Shown here one piece after another: positions 1 to 5,799 of a DNA stretch of 9,175 bases. Positions within the stretch are counted from its first letter, which is position 1, and each line of letters starts with the position of its first letter. Origin of the DNA: Deltaproteobacteria bacterium (lineage in GTDB: Bacteria; Desulfobacterota; GWC2-55-46); the NCBI GenBank assembly GCA_016218095.1, contig JACREV010000260.1, positions 1 through 9,175 on the forward strand, written 5' to 3'. Both the position numbers and the translations under genes were made by a program. The notes beneath the pieces were generated by a model that saw nothing but the letters and a program-made list of their open reading frames with translations, did not search any database and was not told the DNA's origin.

Positions 1-2346
1 CAGGAGAGGGCGCTTAAATCCCTGGAGTTCGGGCTCGGCGTCGTAAACCACAACTACAACATATTCGTCCTCGGTGAATCGGGGACGGGGAAGAACACGA
101 CGGTAAGGGAGCTCGTCGAGAAGAAGGCCAGGACCGAGCCGGTGCCGGACGACTTCTGCTACGTCTTCAATTTCTCGGACCCGGACTCTCCGAAGGCGTT
201 GAGCCTCCCGGCGGGGCGCGGCTCAGAGCTCGCCACCGACATGGACGATCTCGTCGACTCGCTCCGCAGGGACATACCCAAGGTCTTCGAGTCCAAGGAC
301 TACGAGAAGCACCGGGACGAGATAATCGAAGGCCAGCAGGAGAGGACCCGCGCGATATTCTTCAGGCTCGAACAGAGGGCGATAGAGAAGGGCTTCATCC
401 TCAAGAAATCCGTAAGCGGCTTATCCGTCGTGCCCGCCAAGAACGGCAAGGCGATCAGCCAGGACGAGTTCGATTCGCTCGCCTCCGAGAAAAAGGCCGA
501 GATAGAAAAGGACCTGAGCATCCTCCAGGACAAATTGTCGGATGCCATACGCGAGGCCCGGAACATTGAGAAAGAGACCAAGGACAGGATAATCGCCCTC
601 GACCGCGAGGTCGTCCAGTACGTCGTGAACCCCCACATAAACGACCTGCTCGATAAGTTCAAGGAGTTCCAGGGCGTAGTCGAATTCCTCTACCAGGTAA
701 AGGAGAACATACTCCAGAACATAGACGACTTCAGGCCCAAGGAGGAGGTCCCGCTCGCGCTCGGGGGCCTGAAGCTCCAGAGGCCGGAGCCGACCTTCGA
801 CAGGTTCAAGGTGAACCTCATCGTGAACAACAAGGACGCCGAGGGCGCGCCGGTCGTCTGCGAGACGAACCCGACGTACTACAACCTCTTCGGCAGGATC
901 GAGTACCGCATCCAGTTCGGCGCGGCGACGACGGACTTCACCATGATAAAGGCCGGCTCGGTGCACAGGGCCAACGGCGGGTACCTGATAGTAAACGCCC
1001 TCGATATCTTAAGGAACATCTTCGTCTACGACTCCCTGAAACGGATGATAAAGAACAAGGAGGCGAGGATAGAGGACGTCTGGGAGCAGTACAGGCTCGT
1101 ATCCTCGACCACCTTGAAGCCCGAGCCTATACCGGTCAATATAAAGCTCGTCGTCGTAGGCGACCCGTTCATCTATTATCTCCTCTATAACCTCGATAAC
1201 GAGTACAGGAAACTGTTCAAGGTGAAGGCGGACTTCGACAACGTCCTGCCGAAGACCGACGAGAACATACAGAAGTACGCGCACTTCGTCGCCACGCGCT
1301 GCAGGGAGGACAAGGTAGCGCCGTTCGACAGGGGGGCCGTGGCCAGGGTGGTCGAGTACGGTTGCAGGCTCTCGGGCGACAAGGACAAGCTCTCGGCGAG
1401 GTTCAACGACATAAAGTCGATAGTAGTCGAGGCGGGGTACTGGGCGAAGTCTGAGGGGACGGCGTCGGTCAACGCCTCGCACGTGGAGAAGGCGATAAGA
1501 GAGCGCGTCTACAGGAACTCGAAGATAGAGGAGAAGATAAGGGACTATATAACTCAGGACACCATCATGGTCTCAACCGACGGCTCCGTCGTCGGCCAGG
1601 TGAACGGCATAGCCGTCCTCGACCCCGGCGACTACGCCTTCGGGAAACCCTCGAGGATAACGGCGAGGACCTTCATGGGGGACTCGGGCGTCGTTAACAT
1701 AGAGCGCGAGGTGAAGATGAGCGGCAAGATACACAACAAGGCGCTCATGATCCTTACGAGCTTTTTGGGCGAGCGCTACGCGCAGACCTTCCCTCTGACG
1801 CTTTCGGCTACCGTCACCTTCGAGCAGTTGTACGAGGAGATAGAGGGCGACAGCGCGACGTGCTCCGAGACGTACGCGTTGTTGTCCAGCCTCTCCGGCA
1901 TTCCAATAGACCAGGCAATAGCGGTCACGGGCTCGATGAACCAGAGGGGCGAGGTCCAGCCCATAGGCGGGGTGAACGAGAAGATAGAGGGGTTCTTCGA
2001 GGTCTGCAAGGCGAAGGGGTTGACAGGGAAACAGGGCGTCATAATACCCAAGAGGAACGTAAGGAACCTGATGCTGAAGAGCGAGGTCATCGAGGCGGTG
2101 GAGGCGGGCAGGTTCGCCATATACCCGATAGAGAACGTTGACGAGGGGTTCGAGATACTGTCCGCGACACCCATCGGAGAGAAGGACGCCTCCGGCAAGT
2201 ACCCCGAGGGTACGGTCAACCATCTCGTCGAGAAGCGGCTTTTGACCCTTGCCCGGTCCCTCAAGGACTTCGGCAAGGGGCCTGAGAAGAAAAAGGGCGA
2301 GGCCGAGGCAAAGGCGAAGCAAGAGGAGACGAAGAAAGGAGAGTAA
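1..2346 (+). CDS. LonB-like AAA+ ATP-dependent protease, 5' partial
   Basis: The frame is open from base 1, so the gene starts upstream; 781 codons are visible. In window numbering a P-loop (GESGTGKNTT) lies at residues 25-34. A charged helical or coiled-coil region covers about 140-220, and the AAA core block ANGGYLIVNALDIL is near 326-339. The C-terminal Lon protease domain covers about 500-720. The catalytic Ser is S618 in EGDSATCSE and the Lys is K661 in GGVNEKIEG. Their spacing of 43 residues equals that of E. coli Lon (S679/K722). The tail is rich in Lys and Glu. This matches the Lon-like AAA_32 family, whose members are predicted to unfold and degrade cytoplasmic proteins. The P-loop has Asn where Ser/Thr normally follows Lys, and the Walker B site shows NA in place of DE, so ATPase strength is uncertain. 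The stop overlaps the queE start by one base (TAATG). Confidence 0.93.
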   Translation, partial: QERALKSLEFGLGVVNHNYNIFVLGESGTGKNTTVRELVEKKARTEPVPDDFCYVFNFSDPDSPKALSLPAGRGSELATDMDDLVDSLRRDIPKVFESKDYEKHRDEIIEGQQERTRAIFFRLEQRAIEKGFILKKSVSGLSVVPAKNGKAISQDEFDSLASEKKAEIEKDLSILQDKLSDAIREARNIEKETKDRIIALDREVVQYVVNPHINDLLDKFKEFQGVVEFLYQVKENILQNIDDFRPKEEVPLALGGLKLQRPEPTFDRFKVNLIVNNKDAEGAPVVCETNPTYYNLFGRIEYRIQFGAATTDFTMIKAGSVHRANGGYLIVNALDILRNIFVYDSLKRMIKNKEARIEDVWEQYRLVSSTTLKPEPIPVNIKLVVVGDPFIYYLLYNLDNEYRKLFKVKADFDNVLPKTDENIQKYAHFVATRCREDKVAPFDRGAVARVVEYGCRLSGDKDKLSARFNDIKSIVVEAGYWAKSEGTASVNASHVEKAIRERVYRNSKIEEKIRDYITQDTIMVSTDGSVVGQVNGIAVLDPGDYAFGKPSRITARTFMGDSGVVNIEREVKMSGKIHNKALMILTSFLGERYAQTFPLTLSATVTFEQLYEEIEGDSATCSETYALLSSLSGIPIDQAIAVTGSMNQRGEVQPIGGVNEKIEGFFEVCKAKGLTGKQGVIIPKRNVRNLMLKSEVIEAVEAGRFAIYPIENVDEGFEILSATPIGEKDASGKYPEGTVNHLVEKRLLTLARSLKDFGKGPEKKKGEAEAKAKQEETKKGE

Positions 2347-2996
2347 TGCTTGTAAGCGAGATATTCCTCTCCATGCAGGGAGAGTCGACATACGCGGGGC
2401 TCCCCTGCGTCTTTGTAAGGCTTGCCGGGTGCAACCTTAGCTGTTCATGGTGCGATACGCAATATGCGAGGTCGACCGAAGGCGCGCGCGAGCTATCAAT
2501 CGATGAGATACTCGAAGAGGTGAAGAGGAAGGCGGGGTTGTACAGGAGCGGGCTCGTCGAGATAACCGGCGGGGAGCCGCTCCTGCAGGAAGAGGCGAAA
2601 GAGCTTGCCAGAAGGCTCATTGACGCCGGGGACACGGTGCTTATCGAGACTAACGGCAGCGTACCTCTTTCCGGGCTCGATAAAAGGGCGGTTAAAATTA
2701 TAGACTTCAAGTGCCCGTCGAGCGGCCACGCGGGGTCGTTCCTGATGGAGAACCTGGGCCTTATCACCCCCGAGGACGAGCTCAAGTTCGTGATCGGCAA
2801 TCGGGATGATTACGAGTTCGCAAAGAGGTTCATCGACGAATACGTCGAGGACAGGACGGCGAAGGTCCTGTTCGCGCCGGTAAAGCCCGACTTAGACCCG
2901 GCCCTTCTCGCCGAGTGGATATTGAAGGACGGGATAAAGGTGAGGCTCCAGCTACAGCTCCACAAATACATCTGGTCGGATGAGAGGGGCAGGTAA
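2346..2996 (+). CDS. queE: 7-carboxy-7-deazaguanine synthase (radical SAM)
   Basis: This 216-residue protein is a typical QueE. It converts 6-carboxy-5,6,7,8-tetrahydropterin to 7-carboxy-7-deazaguanine in the cytoplasm, the ring-contraction step towards preQ0 and queuosine. The radical SAM cluster motif CX3CX2C is C29, C33 and C36 in AGCNLSCSWCD. Other family marks are the N-terminal EIFLSMQGES, the SAM-binding EITGGEPLLQ (72-81), ETNGS (101-105), DFKCPSSG (120-127) and the C-terminal RLQLQLHKYIW. The ATG overlaps the lon stop, and AAGGAG at 2336-2341 sits four bases before it, which suggests translational coupling. The other queuosine genes (queC, queD, queF) are not in the window. The length and all key residues are normal. 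Confidence 0.95.
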   Translation: MLVSEIFLSMQGESTYAGLPCVFVRLAGCNLSCSWCDTQYARSTEGARELSIDEILEEVKRKAGLYRSGLVEITGGEPLLQEEAKELARRLIDAGDTVLIETNGSVPLSGLDKRAVKIIDFKCPSSGHAGSFLMENLGLITPEDELKFVIGNRDDYEFAKRFIDEYVEDRTAKVLFAPVKPDLDPALLAEWILKDGIKVRLQLQLHKYIWSDERGR

Positions 2997-3000
2997 TCGA

Positions 3001-3783
3001 TTGAAGCCGTTTCTGTACGCGTCGCTCGCGGTCTATTGCTTGTCGTTCGTCACAGCCGCTGTATATAACCTCTCCGGCAAGGCCAATATTGAAAAACTCT
3101 CCCGCCTTCTGCTTGCCATAGGGCTCGTTGTCCATTCCCTTGCGCTCATCGAGCGCATCTATTCGACCGGACACGCGCCCATGGCCTCGATGTACGAAAC
3201 GCTCGTCTTCTTCTCCTGGACTACGGTGTTGACGAGCCTCATCGTCGCGTACAGGTACAAGGAGAGGACGACAGAGCTTATAACAATTCCCATAGCCATC
3301 CTCGCCATAGTCTTCGCGCTCGTTAATGAAAAGCCGGGTGGGCCGCTGACGCTCATACTCGACACCCGCTGGTTCGAGATACACGTGACGGCGTCTTTCG
3401 CGGCGTACGCGCTTTTTACGCTCGCGTTCTCGGGCGCGGTACTTTATCTCATAACAAGCCTTCGCGGAAATGAGAACGGCGAACTTCTTAAATATCAGGA
3501 CATAGCCGGAAGGTCCGTTCTCTGGGGGTTCTTCTTCTTTTCGGCCTCGATGTTCTCAGGGGCGGTCTGGGGTTATCTTGCGTGGGGGACCTACTGGATG
3601 TGGGAGCCGAAGATAGTCTGGTCGTTCATAGTGTGGGTCTACTACGCGGGCGCGATGCACGCGTATTACCTGAAGGAGTGGAGGGGCAAGGGGTTGTCGG
3701 TCGCGACGGTGATAGGGTTTTTTGTGGTGATCTTCACGTATCTGGGCGTTTCGATGCTCATGAAGAGCAGTCATAGTTTTTAG
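3001..3783 (+). CDS. ccsB: CcsB/ResC-type cytochrome c biogenesis protein
   Basis: This is a polytopic inner-membrane protein of the CcsA/ResC (haem-handling) family, part of System II cytochrome c maturation. It would present haem to apocytochromes outside the membrane together with a ResB partner, which is not in the window. About eight hydrophobic segments are visible. Family blocks are GHAPMASMYETLVFFSW, WFEIHVTASFAAYALF, the tryptophan-rich WWD-like block WGTYWMWEPKIVW, AMHAYY, and the C-terminal TYLGVSMLMKSSHSF, whose last His is a likely haem ligand. The WWD block is unusual: the common WDPKET reads WEPKIV. I chose TTG at 3001, which has AGG seven bases upstream and leaves four bases after the queE stop. 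An in-frame ATG at 2980, overlapping queE by 17 bases, is the alternative but has no visible ribosome binding site. The product is 260 residues (267 from the ATG), at the short end for the family. Confidence 0.88.
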   Translation: MKPFLYASLAVYCLSFVTAAVYNLSGKANIEKLSRLLLAIGLVVHSLALIERIYSTGHAPMASMYETLVFFSWTTVLTSLIVAYRYKERTTELITIPIAILAIVFALVNEKPGGPLTLILDTRWFEIHVTASFAAYALFTLAFSGAVLYLITSLRGNENGELLKYQDIAGRSVLWGFFFFSASMFSGAVWGYLAWGTYWMWEPKIVWSFIVWVYYAGAMHAYYLKEWRGKGLSVATVIGFFVVIFTYLGVSMLMKSSHSF

Positions 3784-3801
3784 GTGGCAGTCAGTTAAAA
3801 A

Positions 3802-3849
3802 AGCGTAATTCGTCCAACAATCGTATGGGAGATGAGTCCACATTACGCT
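3802..3849 (-). terminator. Possible terminator of the islet operon
   Basis: AGCGTAAT at 3802-3809 and ATTACGCT at 3842-3849 form a perfect 8-bp inverted repeat with a 32-base loop. Read on the minus strand, the stem is followed by a run of T (3802-3797), as in an intrinsic terminator. The proximal arm includes the TAA stop of the HEPN-like gene. The loop is long and the stem is not G+C-rich, so it would be weak. It may instead mark the islet border. Confidence 0.35.
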
Positions 3850-4586
3850 ATACGAGATAGAATATTTACAGCCTCTTTAAAACCTTCTTGTGTAAGTTTA
3901 TATTCGGTTTTTTCTTTATGAATCAATTTATTGCTCCAGAGCTTTTTTAGTGAATTATAGATGGCAGATTCCGAACGTCTATCCATAGATTTTTGTATAT
4001 TTTGGATTGACAAATATTCCGGAAAACAACTATGCAAAAGAACCAATAATTCATTTTCGACAGTTAAGTTACCATAAACAATCTTTCTATCACCAAGTTC
4101 CTCAACTATTGAAGATATTGGAATTTGTATAAATTCGATCATCTTCCCTGCAAGGCTCATATTTGTGTTCACAATTTGCCTTACTAGTTCTGATAATATC
4201 CATTGGGTACCTGAAAAGAAAAACCTAAGATCATATATATTCGGATCGACAGCTCCTTTATGTAGGATATTTCGTTTGTTTCTAAGGGTATAGCATGCTC
4301 TTGCTACTCTAGAGCAACAGATTTTTAAATCATCGTTCAAAAAAAGAGTTTGTTTGGACTCCAGAATTCTCAGGTATTCGTCTACATTTGGTTTTTTGTC
4401 ATATTTCTTTGCTTCCAAGAATTGCAAGACTTGAACCACAGTCTCTATAAATTTTCCGCCGCTTGCTTTACCAAGTGTTCCGGTTTTGCAATCGTTCTGT
4501 AGCTCAACGAATTCTCTTACAAGGTCTTTGGCTAGACACTGATCAATATGCTTTGATAATTCTAAAATCAGATTTTCGGCTTTCAT
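3843..4586 (-). CDS. Uncharacterised HEPN-like protein with C-terminal winged helix
   Basis: I cannot assign a named family. The 247-residue product is largely helical. Near its centre is TLRNKRNILHKGAVDPN, where R102-N103...H109 resembles the RN(x)nH signature of HEPN ribonucleases, followed by WILSELVR. Residues about 175-245 look like a winged helix: a helix ending FPEYLS, SIQNIQKSMD, a recognition-like helix SESAIYNSLKKLW, and a wing with HKEKTEYKLTQEG. No signal peptide or membrane span is seen. I chose ATG at 4586, with GAGG ten bases upstream. A TTG at 4595 would add three residues and overlap the upstream stop by four bases (TTGA), but the GAGG is too close to it. The gene follows the 166-residue gene directly and shares its A+T-rich composition. 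A defence or toxin role is inferred from motif and context; a DNA-binding regulator is the alternative. Confidence 0.8.
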   Translation of the reverse strand: MKAENLILELSKHIDQCLAKDLVREFVELQNDCKTGTLGKASGGKFIETVVQVLQFLEAKKYDKKPNVDEYLRILESKQTLFLNDDLKICCSRVARACYTLRNKRNILHKGAVDPNIYDLRFFFSGTQWILSELVRQIVNTNMSLAGKMIEFIQIPISSIVEELGDRKIVYGNLTVENELLVLLHSCFPEYLSIQNIQKSMDRRSESAIYNSLKKLWSNKLIHKEKTEYKLTQEGFKEAVNILSRIA

Positions 4587-4591
4587 GTTTA

Positions 4592-5092
4592 TCAAGCCTC
4601 GCTGGTAATAAGCATTTGTCTTGCAGCTTTTAAGCCTTCTGCTGTAACCTTATATTTTTTCTTTGCTTGCTTGCTTTTTCCTTCTTTTTTGGTTTGAATC
4701 ATGAGTTTGGGTTTTTTAGCTTCTAATTGGCTGATTGTATCAGTTATGTTCGAAAGCCCATGCCCAAGATGCCGTAATTCTTTATGTATTTCTCCACCAG
4801 TTAGTTCTGATTTATCGAACTTTTCTTGTAAAAAAGCAGCTACGATTAAAACCTTGTCTGGCGCATTCTGAGGAGTAGCTTTTTCAAATATATTAGCCAC
4901 CGAATCAAAAGATTTAATATCTATATCCCTTGAGTTCTCGGCGTTAGGCCGTGCTCCTTTATTTACAACAGCACCTAAATTTAATGAATATTTATTTAAT
5001 ATCCATTGTATTACCCGTGTTTTGGCATCATCCTGAAGTTCTTTGATAGCTTCATTTACGTCGCTCATTGCTTTGATTTCAGGGTCTTGCAT
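4592..5092 (-). CDS. Uncharacterised small protein, C-terminal winged-helix-like
   Basis: This 166-residue protein is of no family I can name. A short N-terminal helical part (DVNEAIKELQDDAKTRVIQWILNKY, about 11-35) resembles an oligomerisation helix pair. A polar linker follows (about 40-60). The remainder (about 62-165) reads as a winged helix: IFEKATPQNAPDKVLIVAAFLQ, then LTGGEIHKELRHLGHGLSNITDTI as a probable helix-turn-helix, then a basic wing (KKEGKSKQAKKKYKVT) and a closing helix. The start is well supported: ATG at 5092 has AAAGGAG at 5106-5100 with a 7-base spacer. Its stop lies just before the HEPN-like ATG, so the two are probably cotranscribed. The basic C-terminal half suggests nucleic acid binding, perhaps autoregulation or an antitoxin-like partner role. 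That is inference from layout. Confidence 0.8.
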   Translation of the reverse strand: MQDPEIKAMSDVNEAIKELQDDAKTRVIQWILNKYSLNLGAVVNKGARPNAENSRDIDIKSFDSVANIFEKATPQNAPDKVLIVAAFLQEKFDKSELTGGEIHKELRHLGHGLSNITDTISQLEAKKPKLMIQTKKEGKSKQAKKKYKVTAEGLKAARQMLITSEA

Positions 5093-5099
5093 AAACGCA

Positions 5100-5106
5100 C
5101 TCCTTT
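5100..5106 (-). promoter_or_regulatory. Ribosome binding site of the 166-residue gene
   Basis: On the minus strand AAAGGAG lies seven bases before the ATG at 5092, a near-ideal Shine-Dalgarno. It fixes the start of the islet operon. Confidence 0.75.
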
Positions 5107-5134
5107 TGGAAGTTTAGTTTTATTAGTATTCAAG

Positions 5135-5164
5135 GTAATAACACGTTAAATTTATATTAGTCAA
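5135..5164 (-). promoter_or_regulatory. Candidate sigma-70-like promoter of the islet operon
   Basis: On the minus strand TTGACT (5164-5159, five of six to TTGACA) and TATTAC (5140-5135, four of six to TATAAT) are 18 bases apart, in A+T-rich DNA 43 bases upstream of the ATG. A small inverted repeat, TAAC-GT-GTTA, lies at 5147-5138 and overlaps the -10 element. It could be an operator for one of the winged-helix products, but its arms are only four bases. Confidence 0.4.
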
Positions 5165-5192
5165 GCTGTTTGGGCTAATATCGCGTCTTGCG

Positions 5193-5215
5193 GGTTCAGG
5201 TTTGCAACCTGAACC
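5193..5215. repeat. Inverted repeat, 10-bp stem
   Basis: GGTTCAGGTT (5193-5202) and AACCTGAACC (5206-5215) pair perfectly around the loop TGC. No T-run follows on either strand, so it looks like an intergenic repeat and not a terminator. Confidence 0.8.
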
Positions 5216-5241
5216 TAAATCTTTTACCCAAGGGCCCTGTT

Positions 5242-5256
5242 GCGCGCTCCGCGCGC
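5242..5256. repeat. Short G+C-only inverted repeat
   Basis: GCGCGC (5242-5247) and GCGCGC (5251-5256) flank TCC. On the plus strand TTTT follows (5257-5260), so a weak terminator is possible, but no plus-strand gene leads into it. Low-complexity sequence makes chance pairing likely. Confidence 0.4.
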
Positions 5257-5384
5257 TTTTGGCGATGGCTCCGAGCGCAAGCGGTTTAATCTCCCCCGGC
5301 GCGCTCGCCTCTTCCCCCCTTAGACGCTCTCCGCAATGCGCCGGTGTGTTGGTAAAACAGAACAAAAACTCGCTCTCTTAACTT

Positions 5385-5420
5385 CCCCTCCCTTGATGGG
5401 AGGGGACTGAGGGGAGGGTG
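5385..5420 (+). repeat. REP-like unit, copy 1
   Basis: CCCCTCCC (5385-5392), loop TTGAT and GGGAGGGG (5398-5405) form an 8-bp hairpin. A short linker and a G-rich tail ending GGGAGGGTG (5412-5420) follow. The same layout occurs in reverse orientation at 5428-5466. Confidence 0.75.
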
Positions 5421-5427
5421 AAAAAAA

Positions 5428-5466
5428 CACCCCTCACCCCGGCCCTCTCCCACAAGGGGAGAGGGG
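5428..5466 (-). repeat. REP-like unit, copy 2, inverted
   Basis: Read on the minus strand this unit has a hairpin (CCCTCTCCC / GGGAGAGGG, plus coordinates 5465-5457 and 5451-5443), a linker CCGG, and a G-rich tail ending GTGAGGGGTG. It aligns with the unit at 5385-5420. The two tails face each other across AAAAAAA (5421-5427), and GGGTG/CACCC can also pair across it. This is a tail-to-tail pair, as in bacterial interspersed mosaic elements. Confidence 0.75.
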
Positions 5467-5538
5467 AATCTTCTTGCGTTTTTTTGTTTTTCAAAACTCC
5501 CAGGCATTGGGTGAAGCGACCTTAAGGGAGGAAGTATA

Positions 5539-5622
5539 GTGAGCGAGCCGGGGAAGAAGGGGGAGGGCGTAGCGAGAATCCCTATGCCGAAGAAAAAGCC
5601 CGGCAGGGCGCAAAAAGCTTGA
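5539..5622 (+). CDS. Possible 27-residue basic small protein
   Basis: GTG at 5539 opens a 27-codon frame ending in TGA at 5620-5622. The predicted peptide is Lys/Arg/Gly/Pro-rich: it begins MSEPGKKGEGVARIP and ends PKKKPGRAQKA, with about eight positive charges. AAGGGAGG at 5524-5531 lies seven bases before the GTG, a very strong ribosome binding site. No promoter or terminator is evident. It sits between repeats on the strand opposite its neighbours. It may be a real small protein, the tail of a decayed gene or chance within a repeat. I do not recognise a family. Confidence 0.25.
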   Translation: MSEPGKKGEGVARIPMPKKKPGRAQKA

Positions 5623-5672
5623 GAAACAGGGCAGGAGCATGTTTATAGCCCAATATAGGTCTGGTCTTGATT

Positions 5673-5699
5673 GTTGGGCTTCGCTGCACTCAGCCCAAC
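5673..5699. repeat. Inverted repeat, 8-bp stem
   Basis: GTTGGGCT (5673-5680) and AGCCCAAC (5692-5699) pair around an 11-base loop (TCGCTGCACTC), followed by CTACA. There is no T-run. It looks like an interspersed intergenic palindrome. Confidence 0.7.
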
Positions 5700-5728
5700 C
5701 TACACGGACTGAACCCGCGAAAGTTAAT

Positions 5729-5745
5729 GGTGCGCTCAGCGCACC
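5729..5745. repeat. Inverted repeat, 7-bp stem
   Basis: GGTGCGC (5729-5735) and GCGCACC (5739-5745) pair around TCA. The unit is followed by TACA, as is the palindrome at 5673-5699 (CCTACA at 5699-5704), so the two may share an end signature. Confidence 0.7.
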
Positions 5746-5772
5746 TACATGAGCAATTTACAATCCCCCTCT

Positions 5773-5795
5773 ATCCCCCTTTAGAAAAGGGGGAT
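5773..5795. repeat. Inverted repeat, 10-bp stem, next to the methyltransferase stop
   Basis: ATCCCCCTTT (5773-5782) and AAAGGGGGAT (5786-5795) pair around AGA. A further partial copy, ATCCCCCT, lies at 5763-5770. It starts four bases beyond the methyltransferase stop on the minus strand and could stop RNA degradation or transcription there, but no T-run follows. Confidence 0.75.
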
Positions 5796-5799
5796 GAAA

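Larger units (their letters stand above)
3784..5165. other. A+T-rich islet with two genes, probably acquired
   Basis: Base composition drops sharply between the ccsB stop and about 5165. G+C is 20 of 60 in 3961-4020 and 17 of 60 in 4981-5040, against 35-36 of 60 in sampled lines of the flanking genes. Codon use changes from C/G-ending to A/T-ending. The segment contains two minus-strand genes convergent with ccsB, a promoter-like sequence and a possible terminator. I see no integrase, transposase, tRNA or clear flanking direct repeat. The right border runs into a palindrome-rich intergenic region. Acquisition is inferred from composition only. Confidence 0.65.
5166..5799. other. Long intergenic region rich in unrelated palindromes
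   Basis: About 630 bases separate the islet promoter from the methyltransferase stop. There is no convincing gene apart from one possible very short ORF at 5539-5622. The region holds a series of perfect inverted repeats of different sequence, listed separately. Minus-strand frames at 5123-5365 and 5286-5507 are translations of repeats (for example SPLVGEGRGEG and SPLPSREG) and are not called as genes. Confidence 0.75.

Noticed and set aside
142..2346. GTG at 142 as the start of the Lon-like gene
   Set aside because: The frame is open upstream to base 1 and contains the P-loop at bases 73-102, so the true start is outside the window.
1573..2391. Minus-strand 272-residue open frame opposite the Lon protease domain
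   Set aside because: It is antisense to a clear Lon catalytic domain, with Leu/Arg-rich low-complexity sequence typical of a shadow frame in G+C-rich DNA. The same holds for 421-966 and 1009-1482.
3784..3801. Intrinsic terminator for ccsB on the plus strand
   Set aside because: No hairpin followed by T residues is found after the ccsB stop; the A-run here is on the wrong strand.
3812..3818. GTCCAAC resembling an integron attC core (RYYYAAC)
   Set aside because: No matching GTTRRRY partner at suitable spacing and no integrase or cassette array nearby.
5123..5365. Minus-strand 80-residue open frame
   Set aside because: It runs through the palindrome at 5193-5215 and the islet promoter, with no ribosome binding site and no coherent domain.
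5286..5507. Minus-strand 73-residue open frame
   Set aside because: Its translation (SPLVGEGRGEG ... SPLPSREG) comes from the paired REP-like units, a familiar false gene.
5193..5795. CRISPR array
   Set aside because: The palindromes differ in sequence, are unevenly spaced, and have no regular repeat-spacer pattern.
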